Assembly (NCBI GenBank): GCA_000158135.1
Contig: DS999531.1
Span: forward strand, 3,036,038 to 3,100,037
Direction: 5' to 3'
Length of the DNA: 64,000 nucleotides
From: Rhodobacteraceae bacterium KLH11
GTDB taxonomy: Bacteria > Pseudomonadota > Alphaproteobacteria > Rhodobacterales > Rhodobacteraceae
Shown here: piece after piece, positions 53,438 through 62,542 of the stretch
Layout: each line of letters begins with the position of its first letter
How positions within the stretch are numbered: the first letter of the stretch is position 1
The notes under the pieces: model-generated
Database searches by the model: none
Seen by the model: only the letters and a program-made list of their open reading frames with translations
Told to the model about the DNA's origin: nothing
Program-made: the position numbers and the translations under genes

Positions 53438-54687
53438 TATTCCACGATTTCCGCAGTCTCAACCACCGCGTGCAACAGAACATCCGCCCCGGCGGCAGCC
53501 CAGTCCTTGCTGATCTCTTCGGCCTCATTGTGGCTTAGCCCGTCCACACAGGGGCACATCACCATCGCCGTTGGCGCCACGCGGTTGATCCAGCAGGCAT
53601 CGTGACCGGCCCCCGAGATGATGTCCGTGTGCGAATACCCAAGTCGTTCGGCGGCATCACGCACGGCGGCAACGCACCCGACGTCAAATTCCACGGGATC
53701 GAAACCACCGACCTTCTCGAATTCTATCTGCAGGCCCATCTCTTCAACGATATCTTCGGCTGCGACCCGCAGGCGATTTTCCATATCCGTGATCACCGCC
53801 AGATCAGGTGAACGAAAATCCACCGTGAACACAGCCTTACCCGGTATCACATTGCGCGAGTTCGGATACACATCAATATGCCCCGCAGCCCCGACGGCAT
53901 GCGGAGCATGTGACCACGCAATCTCATCGACTTTTTCAAGAATACGCGCCATCGCCAGACCCGCATTCTTGCGCATCGGCATCGGGGTAGACCCGGTATG
54001 CGCATCCTTGCCTGTCACGGTCACTTGCGTCCAGCTCAGGCCCTGACCATGCGTAACAACCCCGATCTCCTTTCCTTCGGCTTCCAGAATGGGCCCCTGT
54101 TCGATGTGCAACTCAAAGAAGGCATGCATTTTACGCGCACCAACCTCTTCATCACCGCGCCATCCGATGCGCTGCAATTCGTCACCGAATTTCTTGCCTT
54201 CTGCGTCTTCACGATCATAAGCCCAATCCTGCGTGTGCATCCCGGCAAAGACACCAGATGATAACATTGCAGGGGCATAGCGCGTCCCTTCCTCATTGGT
54301 CCAGTTGGTGGCGACAATAGGATGCCGCGTCTTGATACCCAGATCATTCAGCGTCCGGATAATCTCCAACCCACCCAAGACGCCAAGCACACCATCATAT
54401 TTCCCACCCGTGGGCTGTGTATCCAGATGTGATCCAACATAGACCGGCAGCGCCTCGGGATCTGAGCCTTCGCGTCGCGCAAACATATTGCCCATCTGGT
54501 CCAGCCCCATGGTGCACCCTGCCTCCTCACACCAGCGCTGAAACAGGGCACGCCCTTCGGCATCCTCGTCGGTCAAAGTCTGGCGATTGTTGCCACCCGC
54601 AATGCCGGGTCCGATCCTGGCCATCTCCATCAGACTATCCCACAGCCTATCGCCATTGATCCTGAGATTCTGCGCCGGAGCTGCCAT
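53437..54687 (-). CDS. Zn-dependent N-carbamoyl-beta-amino-acid amidohydrolase (beta-ureidopropionase type)
   Basis: A 416-residue M20-family amidase (HyuC/PydC/AllC-like). Metal and substrate motifs are visible in YVGSHLDTQPTGGKYDGVLG, TNEEGTRYAPAML, FFELHIEQGPIL and SGAGHDACWINRVAP. In this cluster it should hydrolyse N-carbamoyl-beta-alanine to beta-alanine, CO2 and ammonia. The start at 54687 follows AGGGAAAA, and the RutR-like palindrome lies 50 bases upstream. An allantoate amidohydrolase role is less likely given the neighbours. Confidence 0.9.
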   Translation of the reverse strand: MAAPAQNLRINGDRLWDSLMEMARIGPGIAGGNNRQTLTDEDAEGRALFQRWCEEAGCTMGLDQMGNMFARREGSDPEALPVYVGSHLDTQPTGGKYDGVLGVLGGLEIIRTLNDLGIKTRHPIVATNWTNEEGTRYAPAMLSSGVFAGMHTQDWAYDREDAEGKKFGDELQRIGWRGDEEVGARKMHAFFELHIEQGPILEAEGKEIGVVTHGQGLSWTQVTVTGKDAHTGSTPMPMRKNAGLAMARILEKVDEIAWSHAPHAVGAAGHIDVYPNSRNVIPGKAVFTVDFRSPDLAVITDMENRLRVAAEDIVEEMGLQIEFEKVGGFDPVEFDVGCVAAVRDAAERLGYSHTDIISGAGHDACWINRVAPTAMVMCPCVDGLSHNEAEEISKDWAAAGADVLLHAVVETAEIVE

Positions 54688-54736
54688 CTTGATTTTCCCT
54701 GTTGCTTGCGATTTGGCTCGCTTTTGGTGTCTTGAT

Positions 54737-54752
54737 TTGACCATTCGGTCAA
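54737..54752. promoter_or_regulatory. RutR operator palindrome
   Basis: TTGACCATTCGGTCAA: 6-base perfect arms TTGACC/GGTCAA around ATTC. It differs from the RutR consensus I recall (TTGACCANNTGGTCAA) by a single inner base. It lies between the amidohydrolase gene and the regulator gene and can serve both. Confidence 0.8.
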
Positions 54753-54857
54753 ACTCACGCTATCACGGGTTCGACATCAGTCAAGAAATTGCATAGCCCT
54801 GCCGGAACTTTCGACATATTCGGCACCCGATCGGCTGGAAAAGAGACATCAGTAAAC

Positions 54858-55466
54858 ATGCCCAAAGACCGCGCGCCCACACGGATTCAACAAAAAAACC
54901 GCGCTGCGATTCTGGAAGCGGCCCTGAATGTGTTTTCCGCCCATGGCTTTCGCGGCGCCACCGTCGATCAGATCGCCGCCGAGGCCGGGCTTAGCAAACC
55001 CAACCTGCTTTATTACTTTCCATCAAAAGAAGCGATCCACACCGCACTTCTGTCGGGCCTGCTTGAAGTATGGCTGGCTCCTCTGCACACACTTGATGAA
55101 AACGGCGAGCCGCTAGAAGAGATATTGTCGTATATTCGGCGCAAACTTGAAATGAGCCGCGACCTGCCCCGCGAAAGCCGCCTGTTCGCCAACGAGCTTG
55201 TACAAGGTGCACCACGCATTCACGAGGCCTTGTCCAGCGACCTCAAAAAACTGGTCGACGAGAAAACCACAACCCTGACACGGTGGATGGATCAGGGGCA
55301 AATCGCGCGTGTTCACCCCTATCACCTGATTTTCTCAATCTGGGCGCTGACACAGCATTATGCGGATTTCGACGTTCAGGTCCGTGCGATCCTCGGAGAT
55401 GAAAATCCCTTTGATGGAGCGGTACCGTTTGTTGAAACGCTCTACCGAAAATTGCTGACCCCTTAA
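54858..55466 (+). CDS. rutR: TetR-family regulator, RutR-like
   Basis: A 202-residue TetR repressor. The helix-turn-helix TVDQIAAEAGLSKPNLLYYFPSKEAIH and the RutR/YcdC-type C-terminal domain (FSIWALTQHYADFDVQ, ending ENPFDGAVPFVETLYRKLL) are present. E. coli RutR senses uracil and thymine. Here it faces a near-consensus RutR box and a reductive pyrimidine pathway. ATG 54858 (MPKDRAPTRIQ) is the sensible start; the ribosome site AAAGAGA is weak. Confidence 0.88.
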   Translation: MPKDRAPTRIQQKNRAAILEAALNVFSAHGFRGATVDQIAAEAGLSKPNLLYYFPSKEAIHTALLSGLLEVWLAPLHTLDENGEPLEEILSYIRRKLEMSRDLPRESRLFANELVQGAPRIHEALSSDLKKLVDEKTTTLTRWMDQGQIARVHPYHLIFSIWALTQHYADFDVQVRAILGDENPFDGAVPFVETLYRKLLTP

Positions 55467-55500
55467 GAAATACTTAACCCTGTCACGGAAAACTCAAACC

Positions 55501-55725
55501 ATGACAGCGCATCGACTCAACCCGGAACCCTGGATCATACAGCTTTTCTCATCCCGGTCTGCCAGAACCGGCGCAGTCGTGCGCCGCTCGGTTGCCTGGG
55601 TCGAACGCGAAGTTGGCCACAAGGCATTTCAGGCCGAGGTGAAGCGACGCGGATATCACCTGATCCGCACAGCCAACCAGTATGTCGTCATCTGCCACAA
55701 CGGCCCGATTGATATCCTGTTCTGA
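55501..55725 (+). CDS. small conserved-looking basic protein of unknown function
   Basis: A 74-residue protein containing WIIQLFSSRSARTGAVVRRS, then a helical stretch and a final RGYHLIRTANQYVVICHNGP. The composition is basic, with no membrane segment or metal motif. The codon pattern looks coding, but the ribosome site is weak (CACGGAAAAC). It stands alone between rutR and the convergent preA, ending in a hairpin. I do not recognise the family. Confidence 0.6.
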   Translation: MTAHRLNPEPWIIQLFSSRSARTGAVVRRSVAWVEREVGHKAFQAEVKRRGYHLIRTANQYVVICHNGPIDILF

Positions 55726-55746
55726 GAAAATTCTTCGAATTTTCTC
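55724..55746. terminator. hairpin at the end of the 74-residue gene
   Basis: A perfect 10-bp stem GAGAAAATTC (55724-55733) / GAATTTTCTC (55737-55746) with a 3-base loop, overlapping the stop codon. It lies between convergent genes and is likely a bidirectional terminator with the following palindrome. Confidence 0.6.
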
Positions 55747-55751
55747 ATCCA

Positions 55752-55772
55752 AGATTTTTCGACGAAAAATCT
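55752..55772. repeat. AGATTTTTCG palindrome, copy 2
   Basis: Identical to the palindrome at 41789-41809 (10-base arms around one A). It lies 4 bases beyond the preA stop and may terminate the pre operon. Confidence 0.75.
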
Positions 55773-55776
55773 CCTC

Positions 55777-57081
55777 CTACTCAGCCGCCTTCGCCATTGG
55801 GTTATTTGGGTGTGTTATCCAGTTCGCATAATCCGGTTCAACGTTTTTACCTGTGCGCGGATCAACCTCGCCAGCGGTCAAAGGTATCATCGAAATACAC
55901 CCTTCAACCGGACAAACATCAACACAAAGATTACAGGCCACGCATTCTTCATCAATGACTTCGAAGACACGCTCGGCCGACATCGAGATCGCCTGATGGC
56001 TGGTATCCTCACAGGCCGCATAGCACCGGCCGCATTTGATGCACTGATCCTGATCAATCTTCGCTTTGGCGACATAGTTAAGGTTCAGATACTGCCAATC
56101 CGTGACGTTCGGTACAGCGCGCCCGACAACCTCATCGACGCTGGAATAGCCTTTTTCATCCATCCATTCCGACAGACCGGCCGTCAGCTCGTCAATGATC
56201 TTGAAGCCATAGGTCATCGCAGCGGTACAGACCTGCACGGTTCCGCAGCCAAGCGAGATGAATTCTGCCGCATCCCGCCACGTGGTCACGCCGCCAATCC
56301 CCGAAATGGGCAAACCATGCGTGGCCTCTGCGCGCGCGATCTCGGACACCATCGACAGGGCAATCGGCTTCACCGCCGGACCACAGTAACCGCCATGGCT
56401 GCCTTTGCCGTCAATCGATGGCTCGGGGCTGAATGTGTCCAGATTGACACTGGTGATGGAATTGATCGTGTTGATCAGTGAGACAGCATCCGCACCACCA
56501 TTTCTGGCAGCCGCTGCGGGTTTGCGGATATCGGTAATGTTTGGGGTTAACTTCACGATGACCGGACGATCATAATACTGTTTGCACCACCGGGTCACCA
56601 TTTCGATGTATTCCGGCACCTGCCCGACTGCAGACCCCATGCCCCGTTCGCTCATCCCGTGCGGGCAGCCGAAATTCAGTTCGATCCCATCCGCGCCGGT
56701 CTCGGCCACACGCGGCAGGATTGCCTTCCATGCGTCCTCTTCACAGGGAACCATGAGCGAGGCGATCAGGGCCCGATCCGGGTAGTCCGCCTTGACGCGC
56801 GCCATTTCCTCAAGGTTGATCTCAAGCGGACGGTCGGTGATCAGCTCGATATTGTTCAGGCCCAACAACCGGCGATCCGCGCCATAGATCGCCCCGTAGC
56901 GTGGCCCGTTCACATTCACCACCGGAGGGCCCTCGGCACCCAGCGTCTTCCAGACCACGCCTCCCCAGCCGGCCTCGAAAGCGCGGCGCACGTTGTACTC
57001 TTTGTCAGTGGGCGGGGCCGAGGCCAGCCAATATGGGTTGGGGCTTGAAATTCCAAGGAAGTTAGTTGTTAAATCAGCCAT
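55777..57081 (-). CDS. preA: dihydropyrimidine dehydrogenase subunit PreA
   Basis: A 434-residue FMN-dependent subunit that reduces uracil/thymine to the dihydro forms with electrons from PreT. It has a TIM-barrel dihydroorotate-dehydrogenase fold with the active-site Cys in ELNFGCPHGMSERGMG, then a C-terminal two-cluster ferredoxin domain (CIKCGRCYAACE and CVACNLCVDVCP). Second gene after preT, 67 bases apart, with GGGAGG upstream. First step of the reductive pathway continued by hydA and the amidohydrolase. Confidence 0.95.
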   Translation of the reverse strand: MADLTTNFLGISSPNPYWLASAPPTDKEYNVRRAFEAGWGGVVWKTLGAEGPPVVNVNGPRYGAIYGADRRLLGLNNIELITDRPLEINLEEMARVKADYPDRALIASLMVPCEEDAWKAILPRVAETGADGIELNFGCPHGMSERGMGSAVGQVPEYIEMVTRWCKQYYDRPVIVKLTPNITDIRKPAAAARNGGADAVSLINTINSITSVNLDTFSPEPSIDGKGSHGGYCGPAVKPIALSMVSEIARAEATHGLPISGIGGVTTWRDAAEFISLGCGTVQVCTAAMTYGFKIIDELTAGLSEWMDEKGYSSVDEVVGRAVPNVTDWQYLNLNYVAKAKIDQDQCIKCGRCYAACEDTSHQAISMSAERVFEVIDEECVACNLCVDVCPVEGCISMIPLTAGEVDPRTGKNVEPDYANWITHPNNPMAKAAE

Positions 57082-57148
57082 TTATCCGACCTCCCTGATG
57101 CTATCGCGCATCTTGATCTGTTCGCAAATCTGATCCCTCAGCCCGCGT

Positions 57149-58483
57149 TTACGCGGACAGGGCAGAGTGAATATCCATCGCCGCGTCACGCCCTTCGGCA
57201 ACGGCTGTGACCGTCAGATCATCACCACCTGTGGCACAATCCCCGCCAGCCCAAACACCGCTCATGGATGTACGGCCCTGATCGTTGACGGCGATTTTGT
57301 TGCCGTCCAGGGTCAGCCCTTCAGGCGCGCCCTCCAACGTCTGCCCGATGGCTTTGAGAACCTGATCAGCCGGAACCCGGATCGTATCGCCGGTACCGGT
57401 TAACTGGCCATTGTGGCTGGCCGTATACTCAAGTTCAATTTCTGCGGCTGCTCCGTTTCCATGAACGGCCACCGGTTGAACATTGCACAGGATACGGACC
57501 CCGTGCGAGGCTGCCAGATCCTGCTCATACCGGCTGGCCCCCATCGCATCACGCCCGCGGCGATAAGCGATGGTAACGTGTTCGGCCCCCAGCAACCGGG
57601 ACTTCACCGCCGCATCCACGGCGGTCATGCCGCCGCCGATCACCACCACATTGCGACCGACCGGCAGCTGCGCCAGATCACTGGCCTGCCGCACGTCCGA
57701 GATGAATTCCACCGCATTATGCACACCCCCCTTATCCGCACCCGGTGCGCGCAGCGCGTTCACACCTGCGAGGCCGATGGACAGGAAGATAGCGTCGTAA
57801 TTGTCCCGCAAACCGTCCAGCGCGATCGTCTCGCCCAGTACCGACCCGGTTTCAATTGCGATGCCACCGATTTTCAGCAGCCAGTCAACCTCGGCCTGAG
57901 CGAAATCGTTGGTCGATTTGTAGGCCGCAATCCCGTATTCGTTCAAACCACCGGGCTTGGGGCGCGACTCGTGGATGACCACGTCATGACCCAGCATCGC
58001 CAGCCGATGCGCACAGGCCAGACCTGCTGGCCCTGCCCCCACCACAGCGACGGTTTTGCCTGTTGAGGATGCGCGCTCAAACGGGTGCTCTCCGGATGCC
58101 ATCACATCATCAGTGGCAAACCGCTGCAAACGCCCGATTTCGACAGGTTTGCCTTCGGCGGTTTCGCGCACGCAGGCCTCTTCGCATAATGTTTCGGTCG
58201 GGCAAACGCGGGCACACATACCGCCCAGAATGTTTTGTTCCAGAATGGTCTGCCCTGCAGCCTTGGGCTGGCCCGCCTGAATCTGACGCATGAACAGCGG
58301 AATATCGATGTCAGTCGGACAGGCTGTCACGCATGGGGCATCGTAGCAAAAATAGCAGCGATCCGCCGCCACGGCGGCCTCATGCGGGGCCAGCGGCGGA
58401 TGCAGATCGGTGAAATTCGAGGTCAGCTCATCGCTGGAAAGCCGCCCGGATACAATACCGGGTGCCATCTGGCCCTGTGCCAT
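57149..58483 (-). CDS. preT: dihydropyrimidine dehydrogenase subunit PreT
   Basis: A 444-residue NAD(P)H-oxidising FAD subunit. Eight N-terminal cysteines (43, 46, 51, 55, 90, 94, 100, 104) bind two [4Fe-4S] clusters. They are followed by the FAD motif VAVVGAGPAGLACAHRLAM and the NAD(P) motif VVVIGGGMTAVDAA. It passes electrons to PreA. The start at 58483 is preceded by AGGGAG; GTG 58486 is an alternative. A RutR-like box lies 58 bases upstream. Confidence 0.95.
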   Translation of the reverse strand: MAQGQMAPGIVSGRLSSDELTSNFTDLHPPLAPHEAAVAADRCYFCYDAPCVTACPTDIDIPLFMRQIQAGQPKAAGQTILEQNILGGMCARVCPTETLCEEACVRETAEGKPVEIGRLQRFATDDVMASGEHPFERASSTGKTVAVVGAGPAGLACAHRLAMLGHDVVIHESRPKPGGLNEYGIAAYKSTNDFAQAEVDWLLKIGGIAIETGSVLGETIALDGLRDNYDAIFLSIGLAGVNALRAPGADKGGVHNAVEFISDVRQASDLAQLPVGRNVVVIGGGMTAVDAAVKSRLLGAEHVTIAYRRGRDAMGASRYEQDLAASHGVRILCNVQPVAVHGNGAAAEIELEYTASHNGQLTGTGDTIRVPADQVLKAIGQTLEGAPEGLTLDGNKIAVNDQGRTSMSGVWAGGDCATGGDDLTVTAVAEGRDAAMDIHSALSA

Positions 58484-58540
58484 CACTCTACTCCCTGTAG
58501 ATATGTTTATTCGTCCGCACAGCTTGCCACATTCTGATTT

Positions 58541-58556
58541 TTTATCAATTGGTAAA
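58541..58556. promoter_or_regulatory. degenerate RutR-like box upstream of preT
   Basis: TTTATCAATTGGTAAA matches 11 of 14 defined positions of TTGACCANNTGGTCAA. It sits in an AT-rich patch suited to a promoter. The rest of the 58484-58772 gap shows no gene. Confidence 0.45.
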
Positions 58557-58772
58557 ATTTATTAAACGATCAAATATCGCGAACCACCTGAAGATAAGCG
58601 ATGATTTCCAGGCAATTTACCTGATCCCGTCACGTTTTGCGGATCATTTCACCCCCAAAGCCAGTCAAACCGGATCGCAACCACCACCAGACACCCCTTT
58701 CTGGTTTTGACGCACCTTCCGGGTTGCTGTAGGTCGAAACAAACAGCGTCCCCGATCAGAAAGCGCAGCAAG

Positions 58773-59765
58773 ATGCAGGCAAGCCCGACATTCAACATCC
58801 TCATCATCGGGCAAAACAATCGGCTGCAATATGAGGCTTTGCTGTTCGCCGCCTCATTGCGCCACAGCGCACCGGGGTTCAACGGGCGGCTGTTTGTTGC
58901 CGTGCCACAGCCCGGCCCGCTTTGGCCGCAAGACCCAAGCATCCAGAATGCGGATGTGCTGCAGGCGCTGCAACAACTGGGCGCTGAAATCCTGCCCTTC
59001 GAGTCGCATGTTTTTGGCGCCGCCTACCCCTATGGCAACAAGATCGAGGCCCTACTGGCCTTGCCCGAAGGCGAACCCTTTGTCTTTTTCGACACCGATA
59101 CGCTGATCACCGGAGAGCTGACCGAAGTTCCCTTCGATTTTGATCGCCCCGGTGCATCGCTGCAGGTTGAAGGCACATGGCCGAAACCCACGCTCTACGG
59201 CCCCGGTTATGACGGGATATGGCGCGCCCTGTATGATCGGTTCGAGCTGGATTTTGAAAGCTCGCTCGACCCGGGCCAGCCTTCGGGCTACTGGCGGCGC
59301 TATCTGTATTTCAACGCCGGATATTTCTTCTACAAATGCCCACGACTGTTTGGCGAGCGGTTCCTTGACTATGCCCGCACCATCCGGGATGCGGACATCC
59401 CGGAGCTGACCGGGCAGGTTCTGGACCCGTGGCTGGATCAGATCGCCCTGCCGCTGGTCATCCACTCTTTCGGCGGCGGGCGCGATGTGGTGCCCGGCGG
59501 GCTTCTGGACGGCCGGGTCAGCTGCCACTATCGCCTGTTTCCGCTGCTTTACGCCCGCGAAAGCGATCACGTGGTCGAGGTGCTGGAGACCATCGCTGCG
59601 CCCAACAAGGTCAAAAAGGTCCTCAAGGGCTATGAGCCGGTGAAAAAACTGGTCATCCAGCGCAAAGGTGCGAAGATCCGTGCCCTGTTTGATCGCAAGA
59701 ACCTGCCCGCACGCGAACAGGTCATTCGCAAGACCATCAAGTCGAAAGGGCTGTGGCTGCGGTGA
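58773..59765 (+). CDS. putative GT-A-type glycosyltransferase
   Basis: A 330-residue soluble protein. It opens with a Rossmann-like FNILIIGQNNRLQYEALLFA, has a DxD-type motif FFDTDT (Asp107, Asp109) expected to hold a metal and nucleotide sugar, and later WRRYLYFNAGYFFYKCPRLF, reminiscent of GT8-like enzymes. The C-terminus is Lys/Arg-rich. It stands alone between preT and metY. Family and substrate are unassigned; function is inferred from the motif order only. Confidence 0.6.
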   Translation: MQASPTFNILIIGQNNRLQYEALLFAASLRHSAPGFNGRLFVAVPQPGPLWPQDPSIQNADVLQALQQLGAEILPFESHVFGAAYPYGNKIEALLALPEGEPFVFFDTDTLITGELTEVPFDFDRPGASLQVEGTWPKPTLYGPGYDGIWRALYDRFELDFESSLDPGQPSGYWRRYLYFNAGYFFYKCPRLFGERFLDYARTIRDADIPELTGQVLDPWLDQIALPLVIHSFGGGRDVVPGGLLDGRVSCHYRLFPLLYARESDHVVEVLETIAAPNKVKKVLKGYEPVKKLVIQRKGAKIRALFDRKNLPAREQVIRKTIKSKGLWLR

Positions 59766-59837
59766 CGCGGGCGTTGTGTGAGGCCGGGCAATACCCTAGA
59801 GATTCAGCAACAAGAGTACCAACAGGAGATTTCAATC

Positions 59838-61130
59838 ATGTCTGACGGCCCCACCTACGGTTTCGACACGCTGCAGATTCACGCCGGGGCCCGCCCCGAC
59901 CCCGCCACGGGCGCACGGCAGACGCCGATCTACCAGACCACAGCTTACGTATTCCGTGACGCCGACCATGCCGCTGCGCTGTTCAACCTTCAGGAAGTGG
60001 GCTTCATCTATTCGCGTCTGACCAATCCCACCGTTGCCGTGCTGCAGGAACGCGTTGCGACACTGGAAGGTGGCGTGGGCGCGGTGTGCTGCTCATCGGG
60101 CCACGCAGCGCAGATCATGGCGCTGTTCCCGCTGATGGGGCCGGGCTGCAACGTGGTGGCCTCGACCCGTCTCTATGGCGGCACGGTCACGCAGTTCAGC
60201 CAGACCATCAAGCGTTTCGGCTGGTCGGCCAAATTTGTTGATACCGACGATCTGGAGGCCGTAAAGGATGCGATCGACGAAAACACCCGCGCGGTGTTCT
60301 GCGAATCCATCGCCAACCCCGGTGGCTATGTCACCGATATCCGCGCGCTGGCGGATGTGGCGGATGCGGCGGGCCTTCCGCTGATCGTCGACAACACCTC
60401 GGCCACGCCTTACCTGTGCCGCCCGATTGAACATGGGGCCACTCTGGTCGTGCATTCGACCACCAAGTATCTGACCGGAAACGGCACCGTCACCGGTGGC
60501 TGCATCGTGGATTCGGGCAAGTTTGACTGGTCGGCGAATGACAAATTCCCCTCGCTCAGCGAACCCGAGCCCGCCTATCACGGGTTGAAATTCCACGAAA
60601 CATTCGGCCCGCTGGCCTTTACCTTCCACGGCATCGCCATCGGCCTGCGCGATCTGGGCATGACCATGAACCCGCAGGCGGCACATTACACGCTGATGGG
60701 GATCGAGACCCTCAGCCTGCGGATGGAACGACACGTTGAAAACGCCCGGAAGATCGCCGCATGGCTGGAAGCCGACGACCGCGTGGATTACGTGACCTAT
60801 GCGGGCCTGCCGTCATCGCCCTATCACGACCGGGTCACAGCGCATTACCCGCGCGGGGCGGGTGCACTGTTCACCTTTGCAGTCAAGGGTGGCTATGACG
60901 CCTGTGTCAAACTGGTCAATGCGCTGGAGATTTTCAGCCATGTGGCCAACCTTGGCGATGCGCGGTCGCTGATCATCCATTCCGCCTCAACCACCCACCG
61001 GCAACTGACGCCCGAACAACAGGAAGCTGCAGGTGCAGGCCCCGGCGTGGTGCGGGTCTCGATCGGGATCGAGGATGCAGACGATCTGATCGCCGATCTG
61101 GATCAGGCCCTGTCCAAAGCCAGCGCCTGA
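59838..61130 (+). CDS. metY: O-acetylhomoserine aminocarboxypropyltransferase / sulfhydrylase
   Basis: A 430-residue PLP enzyme of the Cys/Met metabolism family. The opening YGFDTLQIHAGARPDPATGA, the SRLTNPTVAVLQERVATLEGG segment and the PLP lysine in VHSTTKYLTGNG are diagnostic. It makes homocysteine from O-acetylhomoserine and sulfide (or methionine from methanethiol). ATG 59838 has AGGAG 9 bases upstream; the frame opens earlier at a GTG (59778). Confidence 0.93.
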   Translation: MSDGPTYGFDTLQIHAGARPDPATGARQTPIYQTTAYVFRDADHAAALFNLQEVGFIYSRLTNPTVAVLQERVATLEGGVGAVCCSSGHAAQIMALFPLMGPGCNVVASTRLYGGTVTQFSQTIKRFGWSAKFVDTDDLEAVKDAIDENTRAVFCESIANPGGYVTDIRALADVADAAGLPLIVDNTSATPYLCRPIEHGATLVVHSTTKYLTGNGTVTGGCIVDSGKFDWSANDKFPSLSEPEPAYHGLKFHETFGPLAFTFHGIAIGLRDLGMTMNPQAAHYTLMGIETLSLRMERHVENARKIAAWLEADDRVDYVTYAGLPSSPYHDRVTAHYPRGAGALFTFAVKGGYDACVKLVNALEIFSHVANLGDARSLIIHSASTTHRQLTPEQQEAAGAGPGVVRVSIGIEDADDLIADLDQALSKASA

Positions 61131-61134
61131 CGCC

Positions 61135-61845
61135 ATGACCGGGCACAACACAAACGCGCTGGGCCAGCCCATAGGTCTGCCGGTAGAGGGCACGTTCCCG
61201 CGCCCGGCACCGCCCTATACCCCGATGCAGGGGCGGTTTTGTTCCGTTGTGCCACTGGATGTGAATCGACATGCGCCCGGATTGTTCCGGGCGTTTGCAA
61301 GCGACACGGATGGCCATAACTGGACATATCTGCCCTACGGCCCGTTCGACGCTGAGGCAGAGTTCATCGCATGGGCGCAAGCCCATTGCATGGATGCCGA
61401 TCCGATGTTTCATACCGTGCTTGATGCCGATGAAACGCCGGTCGGGATGGCCTCGTATCTGCGGGTTGAGCCTGCAGCGGGTGCAATTGAAGTCGGGCAC
61501 ATCCATTTCTCGCCTTTGCTCCAGCGGAAACCTCAATCAACCGAGGTTATGTATCTGATGATGCGCCGCGTGTTCGATGAGCTGGGCTATCGCCGCTATG
61601 AGTGGAAATGTGACGCCCTGAACGCGCCATCGCGGCAGGCGGCAGAGCGGTTGGGCTTTACCTTCGAAGGCGTATTCCGGCAAGCAACGCATTACAAAGG
61701 GCGCAACCGCGACACGGCGTGGTTTTCCATCATCGACAGCGAGTGGCCCCGCATTCGTGCCGCGTTCGAAAACTGGCTTGCACCGGGGAATTTTGATGCC
61801 ACGGGCCAACAGCGCCAATCGCTGCAGGCCCGCGCCGGATCATAG
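61135..61845 (+). CDS. GNAT-family acetyltransferase (RimJ/RimL-like)
   Basis: A 236-residue acetyltransferase with an N-terminal extension. The core includes VGMASYLRVEPAAGAIEVGH, EVMYLMMRRVFDELGYRRYE and the terminal NAPSRQAAERLGFTFEGVFR typical of RimL-type enzymes. It follows metY by 4 bases, so is co-transcribed. The substrate is unknown. It converges with the SIMPL gene with 1 base between the stops. Confidence 0.9.
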   Translation: MTGHNTNALGQPIGLPVEGTFPRPAPPYTPMQGRFCSVVPLDVNRHAPGLFRAFASDTDGHNWTYLPYGPFDAEAEFIAWAQAHCMDADPMFHTVLDADETPVGMASYLRVEPAAGAIEVGHIHFSPLLQRKPQSTEVMYLMMRRVFDELGYRRYEWKCDALNAPSRQAAERLGFTFEGVFRQATHYKGRNRDTAWFSIIDSEWPRIRAAFENWLAPGNFDATGQQRQSLQARAGS

Positions 61846-61846
61846 T

Positions 61847-62542
61847 TCAATCTGCGATTTCGAACTCCATCGCGATATTGACCGAAACCGAGATCTCTCC
61901 GCCCGCGACTGGAACCCCACCGGCATCCGACATGGCCATTTCGCGCATCTGGGTCTTGGGACGAATACCGCCGCCGTGATCATTGATCGATATCACCGGC
62001 CCCAGTGTGATCCCGGCTGCCTGCGCCAGTTGCTGCGCCTTTTCGGTCGCATCTGCTACGGCCTTCGCACGCGCCTCGGACTCAAGGGGCTTGGGGTCCT
62101 GCACTCCAAAGCTCAGACCACCGAAATCATTGGCACCGTCTTGGATAACCGCGTCCATGATCTGGCCCAGATTATCCAAATCCCGCACCCGCACCGAAAC
62201 ACGATTGGATGCGGTGAAACCCGTGATCTTCGGAGGCGCGTTACTGGAACTGTTCCGCCCCGACCAGACCGGTGAAAGAGACAAATCACGCGTCTGTACA
62301 TCACGCGATTCCAGGCCCATCTCATCCAGCCGTGCAAGAATCTGCGTCACTGCATCAGAGGTCGCCTGCATCGCAACGGATGCCTGCGCATCCTGATTGG
62401 TGACACCCAGCGTAATCGTCGCCATATCGGGGGCGGTCAACGCTGTTCCAGTGCCGCCAACAGTGATGCGACGTTCTTCCGCATAGGCTGGCAAAGCCGC
62501 GACTGCTGCCGTCATGGCAGCCAGAAAAGCAAGTGTCTTCAA
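61847..62542 (-). CDS. SIMPL-domain (DUF541) periplasmic protein
   Basis: A 231-residue exported protein. The TTG start at 62542 is fixed by AGGAGG 7 bases upstream and gives a clean signal peptide, MKTLAFLAAMTAAVAALPAY, with cleavage before EER. The long frame from 62689 would bury that signal. The mature part has the SIMPL pattern (RRITVGGTGTALTAPDMATI, SVRVRDLDNLGQIMD). Related proteins include the E. coli oxidative-stress protein YggE. Function is poorly defined. Confidence 0.88.
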   Translation of the reverse strand: MKTLAFLAAMTAAVAALPAYAEERRITVGGTGTALTAPDMATITLGVTNQDAQASVAMQATSDAVTQILARLDEMGLESRDVQTRDLSLSPVWSGRNSSSNAPPKITGFTASNRVSVRVRDLDNLGQIMDAVIQDGANDFGGLSFGVQDPKPLESEARAKAVADATEKAQQLAQAAGITLGPVISINDHGGGIRPKTQMREMAMSDAGGVPVAGGEISVSVNIAMEFEIAD

